Part shown: piece after piece, positions 9,017-17,666 of the stretch | How positions within the stretch are numbered: position 1 is the first letter of the stretch | Layout: the number at the start of each line of letters is the position of its first letter | From: Streptomyces durmitorensis | GTDB taxonomy: Bacteria > Actinomycetota > Actinomycetes > Streptomycetales > Streptomycetaceae | DNA length: 64,000 nt | Assembly: GCF_023498005.1 (NCBI RefSeq) | Contig: NZ_CP097289.1 | Location: 248,001-312,000 of the forward strand | Reading direction: 5' to 3' | Program-made: the position numbers and the translations under genes | Notes under the pieces: generated by a model | What the model saw: the letters and a program-made list of their open reading frames with translations, nothing else | Told to the model about the DNA's origin: nothing | Databases searched by the model: none

Positions 9017-9259
9017 ATGACATCTGATCGGCCCCCGACACCGGCCATGGCCTTCCTGGAATCACAGGAAATCACCACGACGGACTGTCGCCAGTGCGGC
9101 ACCCAGGTATCAGGCGTCAACGGCCGCTACGCGTGCGGAGTATGCGGATGGGTCAACAACTGGAGCGAAGGCCACAACGAACTCCCCAGCGGTGACGAAG
9201 ACATCCAGCACTGTGACCGCACAGACTCACCACGCGTGCGGAGGAGTACGGAGGCCTGA
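9017..9259 (+). CDS. Small zinc-ribbon-like protein
   Basis: The 80-residue protein has two CxxC knuckles, CRQC and CGVC, about 14 residues apart, in the context DCRQCGTQVSGVNGRYACG. This is typical of a rubredoxin-like zinc ribbon. It resembles small conserved actinobacterial proteins of unknown function. There are no membrane or signal segments. The ATG at 9017 is preceded by a short AAGG; earlier in-frame codons look non-coding. Confidence 0.7.
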   Translation: MTSDRPPTPAMAFLESQEITTTDCRQCGTQVSGVNGRYACGVCGWVNNWSEGHNELPSGDEDIQHCDRTDSPRVRRSTEA

Positions 9260-9346
9260 GAGCTGCCGAGGGTGCAGGCCGAGGTGAGCACTTGGAGCTG
9301 GCGCTCGACGGCCGGCGATGTCAGACCCCTCTGCCACGATCGGCGC

Positions 9347-11101
9347 ATGGGATTCTTCGACGATCTGGTCTTACCGGAAGAACCGGCCGCGGAACGGACC
9401 GTGCTGGTCCAGTTGAGCCCGCCGGGAACGGACGCCGGGCGTCACGCGCCGCCCGTCGACTGGTTCGCACCGGTGCTGCACTCGCAGTTGGAGATGGTCG
9501 GTGCCGGGGCGCACGCCCGGGTGGTGTTGACGGGATGGTCTCTGTGGCCGCAGGCGGCGACCCTGCATCTCTCCGTCTTCCGCAAGGCCCGATGGTCCGG
9601 CGCGGAGGCGGGACGGCAGTCCGGGCTCAGGATCGGCCTGTTGTTCTCCGACGGCCGCCGGGTGACTTCACTGGATGCCACGGTGCAACGAGCCGTGCAG
9701 TGGACGAGGCCAGATGGAGAAGAGAGCACGGCCATCACGGACCAGGCCGTCGGGCTGATCCCGCAGGACCTCGGACTGCATCAGTCCCACCGCTCCCTCT
9801 TCAAGTCCGACGTCGACCTGTATCTGGCCGAGCTTCCCCCGCCGGGCGAAGCACATCTGGTCGTCGAGTGGCCGGACGAGGGCATCGACGAGACGCGTAC
9901 GTCGATCGACACAGCTGCGTTGCACGCCGCGTCGGCGCGGGTGCTCGAGGTCTGGCCGGGCCTCGAACCACCCGAGCCGACGGAGCAGCCGGGCTCTTTC
10001 GCGACCTTCGAGAGGGGCGGACCGCCCAGCTTCCTGGCTCGGCCTCTGACGGGGCGCCAGCGCACGATGCTGCGCCGCCAGGAAGAGGAACGGCTGCGTT
10101 TGGTGCCGCGGGCCGACTGGAAACGGATGGCCTACGGGGACTGGGGGAACGCGGCGGTGATCGGGGCCCGGCTCGACGGGGGCGCGCCGCCCGGCGCCCG
10201 CATCGAAGGGTATGGGTCGACCCCGTTGCACCTGGCAGCGGAGCACGGGGCAGCGGAAGCGGTCGCCGCGCTCCTGTCCCATGGTGCGGAGGCCGACGCA
10301 CACGACGCCGATGAGCACACGCCGTTGTGGTATGCCGCCTGCACTGTGGACGAGGACAGCGTCCGTGCACTGATCGCCGCCGGGGCCGATGTATGGACGC
10401 CACAGTCAGGCACCTGGTCGCCGGGCCGGCTGCTGCTGTCGACGTCGCTCGCGTCCCACGTCAGGCAACTGCCCGGGGCGGTGGAGCTGCCCGCCGACGA
10501 AGCCACCGCCTTCCGGGAGGCGGACGCGCTCATCACGGCGTTCAGCGGACGAGAGCTGTGGACCGAAGGACTCGGGCTCTGCTTCGTGCGGGGGCTGAGC
10601 GAGGAAGAGGTGATCCGGCGCCTGAGCGCTGACCCCGCGTCCTGCCCGACGGCCGACCTTGAGCACGCCCCCTTCGACCTGACCGACGCCGACGAATCCC
10701 TCAGCTATGTGGGCGTCACCACCGTGCCCGGCGCACCCGGCGGCTGTGTGATCACGCAAGAGGGATACATGCCGAGCGACGACGCCGTGCTGCGGGCGAT
10801 ATCGGCGGGCACCGCCGCGTACGGCATCTACTTCAACCCCAAGGGGGGCACCTTCGGGACCCTGGCCCAGAACGGCGAGACTGTTGCGCACGAGGAGATC
10901 GGCCTGTGCCCGGACGAGTCGGACCCGCCCGCCTACTGGCATTTTCGCTTCTGGCAGCGACAGCACACGTTCCCGCACGACGCCAACACCCTCGCCTACG
11001 CCGCCGCGGCGGCCGGTCTGCGTGTCAGTGACGCCCAGGACGCACTGGATCGCCGCACGCCGCGCCGCTGGGTGGAGTTGCCTGCACATCTTCGGCGCTG
11101 A
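9347..11101 (+). CDS. Ankyrin-repeat protein with unknown N- and C-terminal domains; carries a TTA codon
   Basis: This is a 584-residue cytoplasmic protein. The first 230 residues form a domain I do not recognise. About two ankyrin repeats follow (YGSTPLHLAAEHGAAEAV and HTPLWYAACTVDEDSVRALI). The C-terminal part begins LGLCFVRGLSEEEVIRRL and may be related to DUF6461, a low-confidence comparison. Codon 9 is TTA (9371-9373), rare in high-GC Streptomyces, which suggests dependence on the bldA tRNA. Ankyrin repeats bind proteins; the partner is unknown. It follows the zinc-ribbon gene by 87 bp. Confidence 0.8.
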   Translation: MGFFDDLVLPEEPAAERTVLVQLSPPGTDAGRHAPPVDWFAPVLHSQLEMVGAGAHARVVLTGWSLWPQAATLHLSVFRKARWSGAEAGRQSGLRIGLLFSDGRRVTSLDATVQRAVQWTRPDGEESTAITDQAVGLIPQDLGLHQSHRSLFKSDVDLYLAELPPPGEAHLVVEWPDEGIDETRTSIDTAALHAASARVLEVWPGLEPPEPTEQPGSFATFERGGPPSFLARPLTGRQRTMLRRQEEERLRLVPRADWKRMAYGDWGNAAVIGARLDGGAPPGARIEGYGSTPLHLAAEHGAAEAVAALLSHGAEADAHDADEHTPLWYAACTVDEDSVRALIAAGADVWTPQSGTWSPGRLLLSTSLASHVRQLPGAVELPADEATAFREADALITAFSGRELWTEGLGLCFVRGLSEEEVIRRLSADPASCPTADLEHAPFDLTDADESLSYVGVTTVPGAPGGCVITQEGYMPSDDAVLRAISAGTAAYGIYFNPKGGTFGTLAQNGETVAHEEIGLCPDESDPPAYWHFRFWQRQHTFPHDANTLAYAAAAAGLRVSDAQDALDRRTPRRWVELPAHLRR

Positions 11102-11278
11102 GAAGTCCGGAGCAGGTCGGACTCGCGCTCAGATGGCGAACTGGCCGAGCCAGCTGCGCTCCAGGAGGTGCTTGGGGCGTGCGGCCACTCCCCCCTGCCT
11201 GCGGCGAGTCCTGTGCCGCGCCACCGTAGGCTGGGCCCGGCGGGCCTGCGGGACGACGGAAGAAGGAGGCGGTTTCGG

Positions 11279-11881
11279 GTGGGCGGAGACGTTCTGCGCT
11301 GGAGCGAATATCGCAGCATGCCGTGGAAGAACGGCGGCGGTACGACCCGCGAGGTCGCGTCCGGCGCCGTGCAAACACCCGTGGCCTCCGCGGGGCCCGC
11401 GGACGGCTTCGACTGGCGGGTGAGTGTCGCGGACGTGGACGCGGGAGGCCCCTTCTCCTCCTTTCCCGGGATCGACCGTGTGATCACCCTGGTCGAGGGC
11501 GAAGGCATGGTGCTGACCGTGGACGGGACCCCGCGGCCGGTCGAGCCGTTGAGCCCCTTTGCCTTCTCCGGCGACGCAGTGACGGACTGCCGGCTGGAGG
11601 CGGGCGCGGTACGCGACATGAATGTGATGACCCGCAGGGGCCGGGCGACGGCGCAGGTACGGATGGTCACCGTCGCCGCCGCACAAGGGGCGGCGATGGC
11701 GTGCGCCGCGGGCGAGACGCTCCTCGTCATGGCCGCCACCGAGGGTGTCGCCGTCGGCGGACCGGACGGGCGGGAGACCGCGCTCGGCCGTCTCGACTGC
11801 GTACGTCACGAAGGCCCGGGGACGCTCACCCTGCGGGGCGAGGGCGCGGTGGCCGCGATCAGGATCACCGCTGCGCGCTGA
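11279..11881 (+). CDS. HutD/Ves-family protein
   Basis: The 200-residue protein opens with the hallmark YRSMPWKNGGGTTREVA and has a bicupin-like beta-rich layout, as in HutD of histidine-utilisation operons and Ves of E. coli. HutD binds formylglutamate-like ligands and is thought to tune hut operons, but no hut gene is nearby. The GTG start is chosen because a strong AGAAGGAGG sits about 8 bases upstream; the frame is open to 11168 without family similarity. Confidence 0.85.
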   Translation: MGGDVLRWSEYRSMPWKNGGGTTREVASGAVQTPVASAGPADGFDWRVSVADVDAGGPFSSFPGIDRVITLVEGEGMVLTVDGTPRPVEPLSPFAFSGDAVTDCRLEAGAVRDMNVMTRRGRATAQVRMVTVAAAQGAAMACAAGETLLVMAATEGVAVGGPDGRETALGRLDCVRHEGPGTLTLRGEGAVAAIRITAAR

Positions 11882-12220
11882 CGGCGGGCCTCAGCCGTAG
11901 ACACACGCTTCGCCACTACGACCTACCTCAGCGAATGACGGATGCCGCGGGACCATTCCCGCGGCTTTCCCCGTTGCAGCGGGTGGCGCCGGGCCTCACC
12001 GGTGCCGCCAGTAACCCCCCGCCAGTTTCTCCTTGTTGAGGACAAAGTATGGACGTTGCGAGGCACTCTTCGTACTCTGGGCGTCGCTCTCGTACGGAAG
12101 TCTGCGCAAGGCGCGGCCGAAATGCCGCGGCCCGCACCACCGCTATGTGCACGAACTCCACTCCGCGGACGCGGGCCGAGGCGGCCCGGGCCGCCTCGCA
12201 GCGCCCCAGCAGGAGACAGA
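11882..12220. other. Intergenic region upstream of the mosaic secreted protein
   Basis: The 339-bp gap holds a terminator hairpin (listed separately) near its left end. About 12030-12060 there is a less GC-rich stretch (TTGTTGAGGACAAAGTATGG) that is the likeliest promoter or operator for the large secreted-protein gene. No credible gene is seen. Confidence 0.5.
11944..11968 (+). terminator. Hairpin terminator after the HutD-like gene
   Basis: A perfect 9-bp stem GCCGCGGGA/TCCCGCGGC with loop CCAT is followed by TTT. It lies about 60 bases after the HutD-like stop codon. Confidence 0.65.
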
Positions 12221-15200
12221 GTGACGCCACACGAGAACCCCACGCGCCCACCCCGCATCAGCCGACGCACGCGTCTGAGACCGCGCAGAGCCACCGGGAT
12301 ACTCCTGGGACTGCTGTTGGCCGCCGGGCTCACCGCGCCGGCCGTCGGCGCCGAGAAGAAGCCCTTCGCCGATCTGCCGCCGCAGGAACCCGGCGTCACG
12401 CTGCGGGTCTTCGACGTCCAGTCGCCGCTCAGCAAGCTCTGTGACCTCAAGCCCGCCCAGACCCCCAACGTCGACAAGCTGATCCCCACCGTCGACTGGT
12501 CCTCCACCGAAGGCTTCGGGTTCAACGACAACTTCGTCTCGCAGATCATCGGCAACATCAACGTCCCTTCCGACGGCGCGTACTCCTTCCGTCTGATCAG
12601 TGACGACGGTTCCCGTCTGTTCCTCGGCGACAAGAAGGTCATCGACCACGACGGACTGCACGGCGCCGAGCCGAAGGACGGCGAGATCACCCTCACCCCC
12701 GGCTACCACCCGCTGCGCATCGACCACTTCGACCGGAGCAACGACCAGCAGGTCACCCTGCAGTGGAAGCCTCCGGGCGCCGACTCCTTCGCGCTCGTGC
12801 CCAACTCCGTGCTCAGCACGGACGCCGACGTGGTGCGGGTCACCGCGCCGGGCCGCAAGGAGTGCGAGGGCAGTTACGACACCCCCGGCGACGGCCTCCC
12901 GCTCAAGTCGGTCAACCCCGGCTACACGCTGACCGACCTGCGCCCCAAGGGATTCGAGCCGCAGGTGTCCGCCATGGACTGGCTGCCCGACGGCCGGCTC
13001 GCGGTGACCACCTGGGGCGGCAGCCAGGAGACCAAGGGCGAGGTGTACGTCCTGGACAACGTCACCGGCGACACCGGTCCCGACAAGGTCACGTACGAGA
13101 AGATCGCCGACGGGCTCAAGGAGCCGATGGGCATCAAGTACGTGGACGGGAAGCTGTACGTCTCCGAGAAGCACCAGCTGACCGAGCTCGCCGACATCGA
13201 CGGCGACAACGGCGCGGGCGAGCGACGGAAGATCGCCGAGTGGCCCTACGGCGGGAACTTCCACGAGTTCGCGTTCGGGCTGCTCTACGAGAAGGGCGAC
13301 TTCTATCTGAACCTCTCCGTCGCCATCAACTACGGCGGCGCGACGACCGATCCGCAGCCCGCCGCCAACCGAGGCACCACCATCAAGGTGAACAGGGCGA
13401 GCGGCAAGGTCAGCTACCTGGCCGGTGGTCTGCGCACCCCCAACGGCATAGGCCGCGGCCCGGACAACGAGCTGTTCGTCACCGACAACCAGGGCGGATG
13501 GCTGCCCGCGTCGAAACTGATGCACGTCAAGCAGGACCGGTTCTTCAACCACTACACCAACCCCGAGGGCCCGTTCGACGACAAGAGCGTCAGCAAGCCG
13601 GTGCTGTGGCTGCCGCAGAACGAGATAGCCAACTCGCCCAGCACCCCCATGACGGTGAAGAAGGGGACCTTCGCCGGGCAGCTGATGTTCGGTGACGTCA
13701 CCTACGGCGGCCTGCAGCGCGCCGACCTGGAGAAGGTCAACGGCGAGTTCCAGGGCGCGGTCTTCCGCCACACCCAGGGCCTTGAGTCCGGCATCACCCG
13801 CATCTCCACCGGTCCTGACGGGGCCATCTACACCGGCGGGCTCGGCGCGGACGGCAACTGGGGCCAGGAGGGCAAACTCCGCTTCGGCCTGCAAAAGCTC
13901 ACCCCGAACGGCAAGACCGCCTTCGACATCAAGACCATGCGTGCCACCCGCGACGGCTTCAAACTCACCTACACCAAGCCGCTGTCGGACAAGACCATCG
14001 AGAAGCTGACCAGCGGCGCCTACTCCGTCGAGCAGTGGCGCTACGCCCCCACCCCCGCCTACGGCGGCCCCAAGGTCGACGAGGAGTCCCTGCCCGTCAC
14101 CGGCGCCCGCGTCTCGGATGACCGCCGCACCGTCCAGCTGACCATCCCCGGTCTCAAGAGCGACCGCGTGGTGCATGTGCGCTCACCGCGCCCGTTCTCC
14201 TCGACCGACGACGAGCAGCTGTGGTCCACCGAGGCCTGGTACACGCTCAACGCGCGCCCCGGCCAGGACGATCCGGTCACCTCCTACGACGCCGAGTCGG
14301 CCCGCCTTTCGGGCGGCGCGGACATCGACACCGAGCACGCCGGCTACACCGGGGGCGGCTTCGTCGACGGCTTCGTCGACCCGGGCGCCTCCGCCACCTT
14401 CGACGTCCAGGCTCCGGCCAAGGGCACCTACTCCGTGGGCCTGCGCTACTCCAACGGACCCAACCCCGCCGCCGGAACCAAGACCCTCGGGGTCAGCGTG
14501 AACGGCGGAACGGCGCACCAGACGAAGCTCCCCTCGACCGAGACGTGGAAGCGCTGGTCGACCAAGACCGAGCAACTCGCCCTGCGCAAAGGCCGCAACA
14601 CCATCACGTACGCCGTCCGGCCCGAGGACACCGGACACGTCAACCTCGACATGATCGAGGTGCGCAAGCCGGGCGGCCGCATCGATCTGTTCTCCGGTGG
14701 CAGCGCCTCCACCGCCTGGCAGCACACCGACGGCCGCAGCGTCGAGTGGCCGCACACCGCCGACAAGTCGATCGAGGTGTGCTGCGGGGACATCCGCACC
14801 AAGCAGGCCTTCGGCGACTTCAAGCTGCACGCGGAGTTCCGCGTGCCGAAGCTGCCCGACGACGTGACAGGACAGGATCGCGGCAACAGCGGGATCTACC
14901 TTCAGGAGCGGTACGAGATCCAGATCCTGGACTCGTTCGGAGTGGAGAAACTCGCCGCGAACGAAGCCGCGGCCATCTACACCAAGAAGGCCGCCGACCT
15001 CAACGCCTCCACGGCGCCGGAGACTTGGCAGACGTACGACATCGTCTTCCGCGCCGCCCGCTACGACGCGGACGGCAAGAAGACGGCGGACGCCAGGGTC
15101 AGCGTGGTGTGGAACGGCAAGAAGGTCCACGACAACGTGGCCGTCGACGGCCCGACGGGGGCGGGCGATCCCGAATCCGCGGCGTTGGGCGCGATCCGGC

Positions 15201-15259
15201 TCCAGGACCACGGCAACAAGGTCCGCTTCCGCAACGTCTGGATCGAACCGGTCGACTGA
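12221..15259 (+). CDS. Secreted multidomain carbohydrate-active protein (PA14, sugar-dehydrogenase-like propeller, CBM, DUF1080)
   Basis: The 1,012-residue protein starts at GTG after AGGAGA and has a Tat-like or Sec signal (Arg-rich, then ILLGLLLAAGLTAPAVGA). Order of domains: PA14-like (about 50-190, LISDDGSRLFLGDKKVIDH); a beta-propeller like glucose/sorbosone dehydrogenases (about 220-630, MDWLPDGRLAVTTWGG, LRTPNGIGRGPDNELFVTDN); a CBM6/35-like jelly roll (about 680-810, GGGFVDGFVDPG, NTITYAVRPEDTGHVNLDMI); and a C-terminal DUF1080 / 3-keto-disaccharide-hydrolase-like domain (about 820-1012, GNSGIYLQERYEIQILDSFG). It probably processes an extracellular glycan or oxidised disaccharide. The exact substrate is unknown. 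It appears monocistronic. Confidence 0.88.
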   Translation: MTPHENPTRPPRISRRTRLRPRRATGILLGLLLAAGLTAPAVGAEKKPFADLPPQEPGVTLRVFDVQSPLSKLCDLKPAQTPNVDKLIPTVDWSSTEGFGFNDNFVSQIIGNINVPSDGAYSFRLISDDGSRLFLGDKKVIDHDGLHGAEPKDGEITLTPGYHPLRIDHFDRSNDQQVTLQWKPPGADSFALVPNSVLSTDADVVRVTAPGRKECEGSYDTPGDGLPLKSVNPGYTLTDLRPKGFEPQVSAMDWLPDGRLAVTTWGGSQETKGEVYVLDNVTGDTGPDKVTYEKIADGLKEPMGIKYVDGKLYVSEKHQLTELADIDGDNGAGERRKIAEWPYGGNFHEFAFGLLYEKGDFYLNLSVAINYGGATTDPQPAANRGTTIKVNRASGKVSYLAGGLRTPNGIGRGPDNELFVTDNQGGWLPASKLMHVKQDRFFNHYTNPEGPFDDKSVSKPVLWLPQNEIANSPSTPMTVKKGTFAGQLMFGDVTYGGLQRADLEKVNGEFQGAVFRHTQGLESGITRISTGPDGAIYTGGLGADGNWGQEGKLRFGLQKLTPNGKTAFDIKTMRATRDGFKLTYTKPLSDKTIEKLTSGAYSVEQWRYAPTPAYGGPKVDEESLPVTGARVSDDRRTVQLTIPGLKSDRVVHVRSPRPFSSTDDEQLWSTEAWYTLNARPGQDDPVTSYDAESARLSGGADIDTEHAGYTGGGFVDGFVDPGASATFDVQAPAKGTYSVGLRYSNGPNPAAGTKTLGVSVNGGTAHQTKLPSTETWKRWSTKTEQLALRKGRNTITYAVRPEDTGHVNLDMIEVRKPGGRIDLFSGGSASTAWQHTDGRSVEWPHTADKSIEVCCGDIRTKQAFGDFKLHAEFRVPKLPDDVTGQDRGNSGIYLQERYEIQILDSFGVEKLAANEAAAIYTKKAADLNASTAPETWQTYDIVFRAARYDADGKKTADARVSVVWNGKKVHDNVAVDGPTGAGDPESAALGAIRLQDHGNKVRFRNVWIEPVD

Positions 15260-15273
15260 CCGTCGGCAAGGCC

Positions 15274-15315
15274 GTGCGCGCTCCGGGCCGCCGAGTGGCG
15301 GCCCGGAGCGCGCAC
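15274..15315 (+). terminator. Very strong hairpin terminator
   Basis: A perfect 19-bp stem (15274-15292 with 15297-15315, arm core CTCCGGGCCGCC) and loop GAGT lie 15 bases after the mosaic secreted-protein stop. It isolates that gene from the downstream inhibitor gene. Confidence 0.85.
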
Positions 15316-15424
15316 GTCTCACCCCTGCGGGGGATGGCGGATCACCGAACAGGGCGACGAGCCTGAGGTGACAACGGCCCGCACCTCACGGACTCGCGGG
15401 CCCTGATGACTGAGGCGGACACGT

Positions 15425-15850
15425 ATGCGCAAGGCCATGGCAAAGAGGAACAAGCTCTCCGTGCTGCTCGTGGCGGTGGCCGCGGCCACCGCCACCGCTG
15501 TACCGCTCTCCACGGCCCACGCGGCCGATGGGTACGACCGGTGCCCGGACGGCTCCTACTGCATGTTCTCGGGCCTCGACGGAACCGGCGACATGATCGC
15601 TCTGAAGGGAAACACCCCGGACCTCGCGGCGCTCGGCATGTCCGACCGGGCCAAGTCGGACTGGAACCGCACGCCCTCCACCATCTACCTCTGGTCCGAC
15701 GCGAATTACTCCGGCTGTACGGTCGTCACCTCTGCCGGGCCGACCGGCAAAGGCAACTTCTTCCCCGCCTACCGCGACTTCCTGAGTTCGGTGCAGTTCG
15801 ACGGGCCGGGTGGTCAGAGCTGCGGCACGCCGCCCGGTGAAGGCGGCTGA
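15425..15850 (+). CDS. Secreted peptidase-inhibitor-like protein, family I36 (SMPI-like)
   Basis: This 141-residue precursor has a signal peptide (LSVLLVAVAAATATAVPL, cleavage near AHA-ADG). The mature part carries four cysteines and the crystallin-like pattern CPDGSYCMFSGLDGTGDMI ... IYLWSDANYSGCTVV seen in Streptomyces metalloproteinase inhibitors. It is expected to act outside the cell. No protease gene is adjacent; a second I36-like gene at 28812 does face a protease gene. Confidence 0.75.
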   Translation: MRKAMAKRNKLSVLLVAVAAATATAVPLSTAHAADGYDRCPDGSYCMFSGLDGTGDMIALKGNTPDLAALGMSDRAKSDWNRTPSTIYLWSDANYSGCTVVTSAGPTGKGNFFPAYRDFLSSVQFDGPGGQSCGTPPGEGG

Positions 15851-15864
15851 GCCGGCCTGAACGG

Positions 15865-16611
15865 CTACTTCGGCGGGTTGAGCTTGCGGAAGTACGTCCA
15901 GCTGGTCTCGTTGGGCTCGCTCCACTTCTCCGGGGCCTGGGCGAACTCCGGGTGGTGGTCGGCGACATAGGCACGCGTGCGCTCGGGAACCTCGGCGTAC
16001 GAGCCGAGCTTGCGGCCGCGGCAGTGGTAGGTCAGGCCGCCGGGCCGCCGACCGCGGGCCATCCACGGGAGCCACTGGGACATCCGGGTCCACGACATGG
16101 TGGCCGGAACGCTGAGGGCCGGCCCTGCCAGGTCGGCCCGGTCGGCGAAGAACTGGAAGAGCTCCAGAGCCTTGTACGTGTCGCCGGCCGAGTGGACGGG
16201 GTACTCGGCCACCGGCAGCGGCGAGGGGTAGGCCAGCGGGATCTCCAGGCTGAAGCAGACCTGCCCACCGAGATCGGTCGTCGGGATCGGGAAGGGGCGC
16301 CACTTCTGGTTCGCCGGGTCATTCCATATGTGCACCACCGGCAGGTCCCGCCAGGTCTGCAGGATCTCGCGCGTCACGGGGTCCAGGTAGAAGGCGGCCT
16401 CGCGCGTGAGCAGTTGGTAGGCGTCCGGACCGCCTTCGGGGTCCTGGAGGAGGCGGGCGACGTTGAGCCCCTCGAAACCGAAGACGCGCTGGTAGGGCTC
16501 GTCGGGGGCCCAGGAGTACACGTCTCCGGACCACCAGTACGTGACCTCGCCGCCGTCGAGCGAGGCCCGGGTGCGGGCGAAGGAGCGGAGCAGCTCTGCC
16601 GGTGTCGTCAT
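15865..16611 (-). CDS. DUF1838-family protein
   Basis: The 248-residue protein has the DUF1838 look: an early YWWSGDVYSWAPDE, then VTREILQTWRDLPVVHIWND and a late MSWTRMSQWLPWMARGRRPG. The function of the family is unknown, and no signal peptide is visible. The ATG at 16611 is used; the frame is open further upstream without family similarity. It is convergent with the I36 inhibitor gene and lies 73 bp downstream of a LysR gene on the same strand. Confidence 0.8.
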   Translation of the reverse strand: MTTPAELLRSFARTRASLDGGEVTYWWSGDVYSWAPDEPYQRVFGFEGLNVARLLQDPEGGPDAYQLLTREAAFYLDPVTREILQTWRDLPVVHIWNDPANQKWRPFPIPTTDLGGQVCFSLEIPLAYPSPLPVAEYPVHSAGDTYKALELFQFFADRADLAGPALSVPATMSWTRMSQWLPWMARGRRPGGLTYHCRGRKLGSYAEVPERTRAYVADHHPEFAQAPEKWSEPNETSWTYFRKLNPPK

Positions 16612-16684
16612 ACGGAGAACTCTGCTCCACTGCCGCGCGGTCCGCGTGAGCGGGGCATGCGGCCGGACGGGCGGCACCCGGCGG

Positions 16685-17596
16685 TCACCTGCCGTCCACG
16701 GCTGCCGCCTGCTCCTGGAGGGCACTGATCAGGGTCGCGAGCTGGGGGTCCTCGCGGCGGCGGCTGATCGTGGCAACGCCGATGTGCCGCGTCGGAACCG
16801 GCTCCTTGACCGGGACGGCGCGCACACCAGGCACCTCCGGAGACAGCGCGATGGAGGGGATCAGCGAGATCCCCATGCCCGCGGCGACGAGCGAGCGCGC
16901 GAAGTAGTAGTCGGTCGTCGTGCCGCGCAGCTGCGGGCTGAAACCGGCGCGCTCGGCGTAACGCCTCAGATATGCCTCTGTCTTGAGGCAGCCGAGCACC
17001 CAGGACTCGGTCTCCAGCTCGGCGATGTCGAGCGCGGCGCGGCCGGCCAGTCGATGGCCCTCGGGCAGCACGACGTGCAAGGGGTCACTCAAGAGTTCGG
17101 TCCACTCCATCCCTGAATTCCGGCTCACCCGGCCGGGCAGCGGACCGTCGAAGTGATACGCGAGCGCGAGGTCCACGGCGCCCTGGCGGACCAGAGCCAG
17201 GCTGTCTTCGGGCTCGCCCTCCCTGACGTGGAGCACGGTGTCGGGATGGGCCTCCGTCAGCCGGGCGAGGGCGCCGGGCAGCAGAAACCTGCCGCCGCTG
17301 GTGAACGTGGCGACGGTGAGCTGCGTGCGGCCCGTACCGAGCCGCTCGACCTGCTGTTGCGCGTGCGCGAGTTCGGCGGTGACCGACTCGGCGGCCTGGA
17401 CCATGATCCGACCGGCCTGGGTGAGGGTGACCCCGCGCGTGCTGCGCGCCACGACCTGCGTGCCGAGGCTGCGCTCCAGGACAGCCATGTGCTGGGAGAC
17501 GGCCGAGGGGGTGAGGCGCAGGGCCGCCGCCGCCCGGTTGAAGCTGCCGTGCTCCGCCACTGCCCGCAGGACGCGAAGCCGCTGCACGTCGATCAA
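16685..17596 (-). CDS. LysR-family transcriptional regulator
   Basis: The 303-residue protein has an N-terminal winged helix-turn-helix (LRVLRAVAEHGSFNRAAAAL, SAVSQHMAVLE) and a LysR effector-binding domain. It is divergent from the epimerase-aldo/keto reductase pair 70 bp away, the usual arrangement for a LysR protein and its target. The inducer is unknown. Confidence 0.94.
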   Translation of the reverse strand: MIDVQRLRVLRAVAEHGSFNRAAAALRLTPSAVSQHMAVLERSLGTQVVARSTRGVTLTQAGRIMVQAAESVTAELAHAQQQVERLGTGRTQLTVATFTSGGRFLLPGALARLTEAHPDTVLHVREGEPEDSLALVRQGAVDLALAYHFDGPLPGRVSRNSGMEWTELLSDPLHVVLPEGHRLAGRAALDIAELETESWVLGCLKTEAYLRRYAERAGFSPQLRGTTTDYYFARSLVAAGMGISLIPSIALSPEVPGVRAVPVKEPVPTRHIGVATISRRREDPQLATLISALQEQAAAVDGR

Positions 17597-17597
17597 C

Positions 17598-17613
17598 AGT
17601 ATTCCTTAATACT
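17598..17613. promoter_or_regulatory. Candidate regulator-binding dyad in LysR/epimerase spacer
   Basis: A perfect inverted repeat AGTATT-CCTT-AATACT sits just outside the LysR start codon in the 70-bp divergent spacer. Its AT-rich dyad form suits a LysR recognition site, but the T-N11-A pattern was not tested formally. Confidence 0.4.
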
Positions 17614-17666
17614 CGTCCAGTAAGTGAGCACTTCCTCTGGTGACGCTAGACCTTCAGGGTGGGGGC

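Noticed and set aside
11129..11809. Minus-strand frame ending KHLLERSWLGQFAI opposite the HutD-like gene
   Set aside because: The tail looks protein-like, but the rest is a shadow of the HutD-like gene, so it is not called a gene.
12143..14176. A 677-codon minus-strand frame
   Set aside because: It is antisense to the mosaic secreted protein, whose domains are clear in the plus frame.
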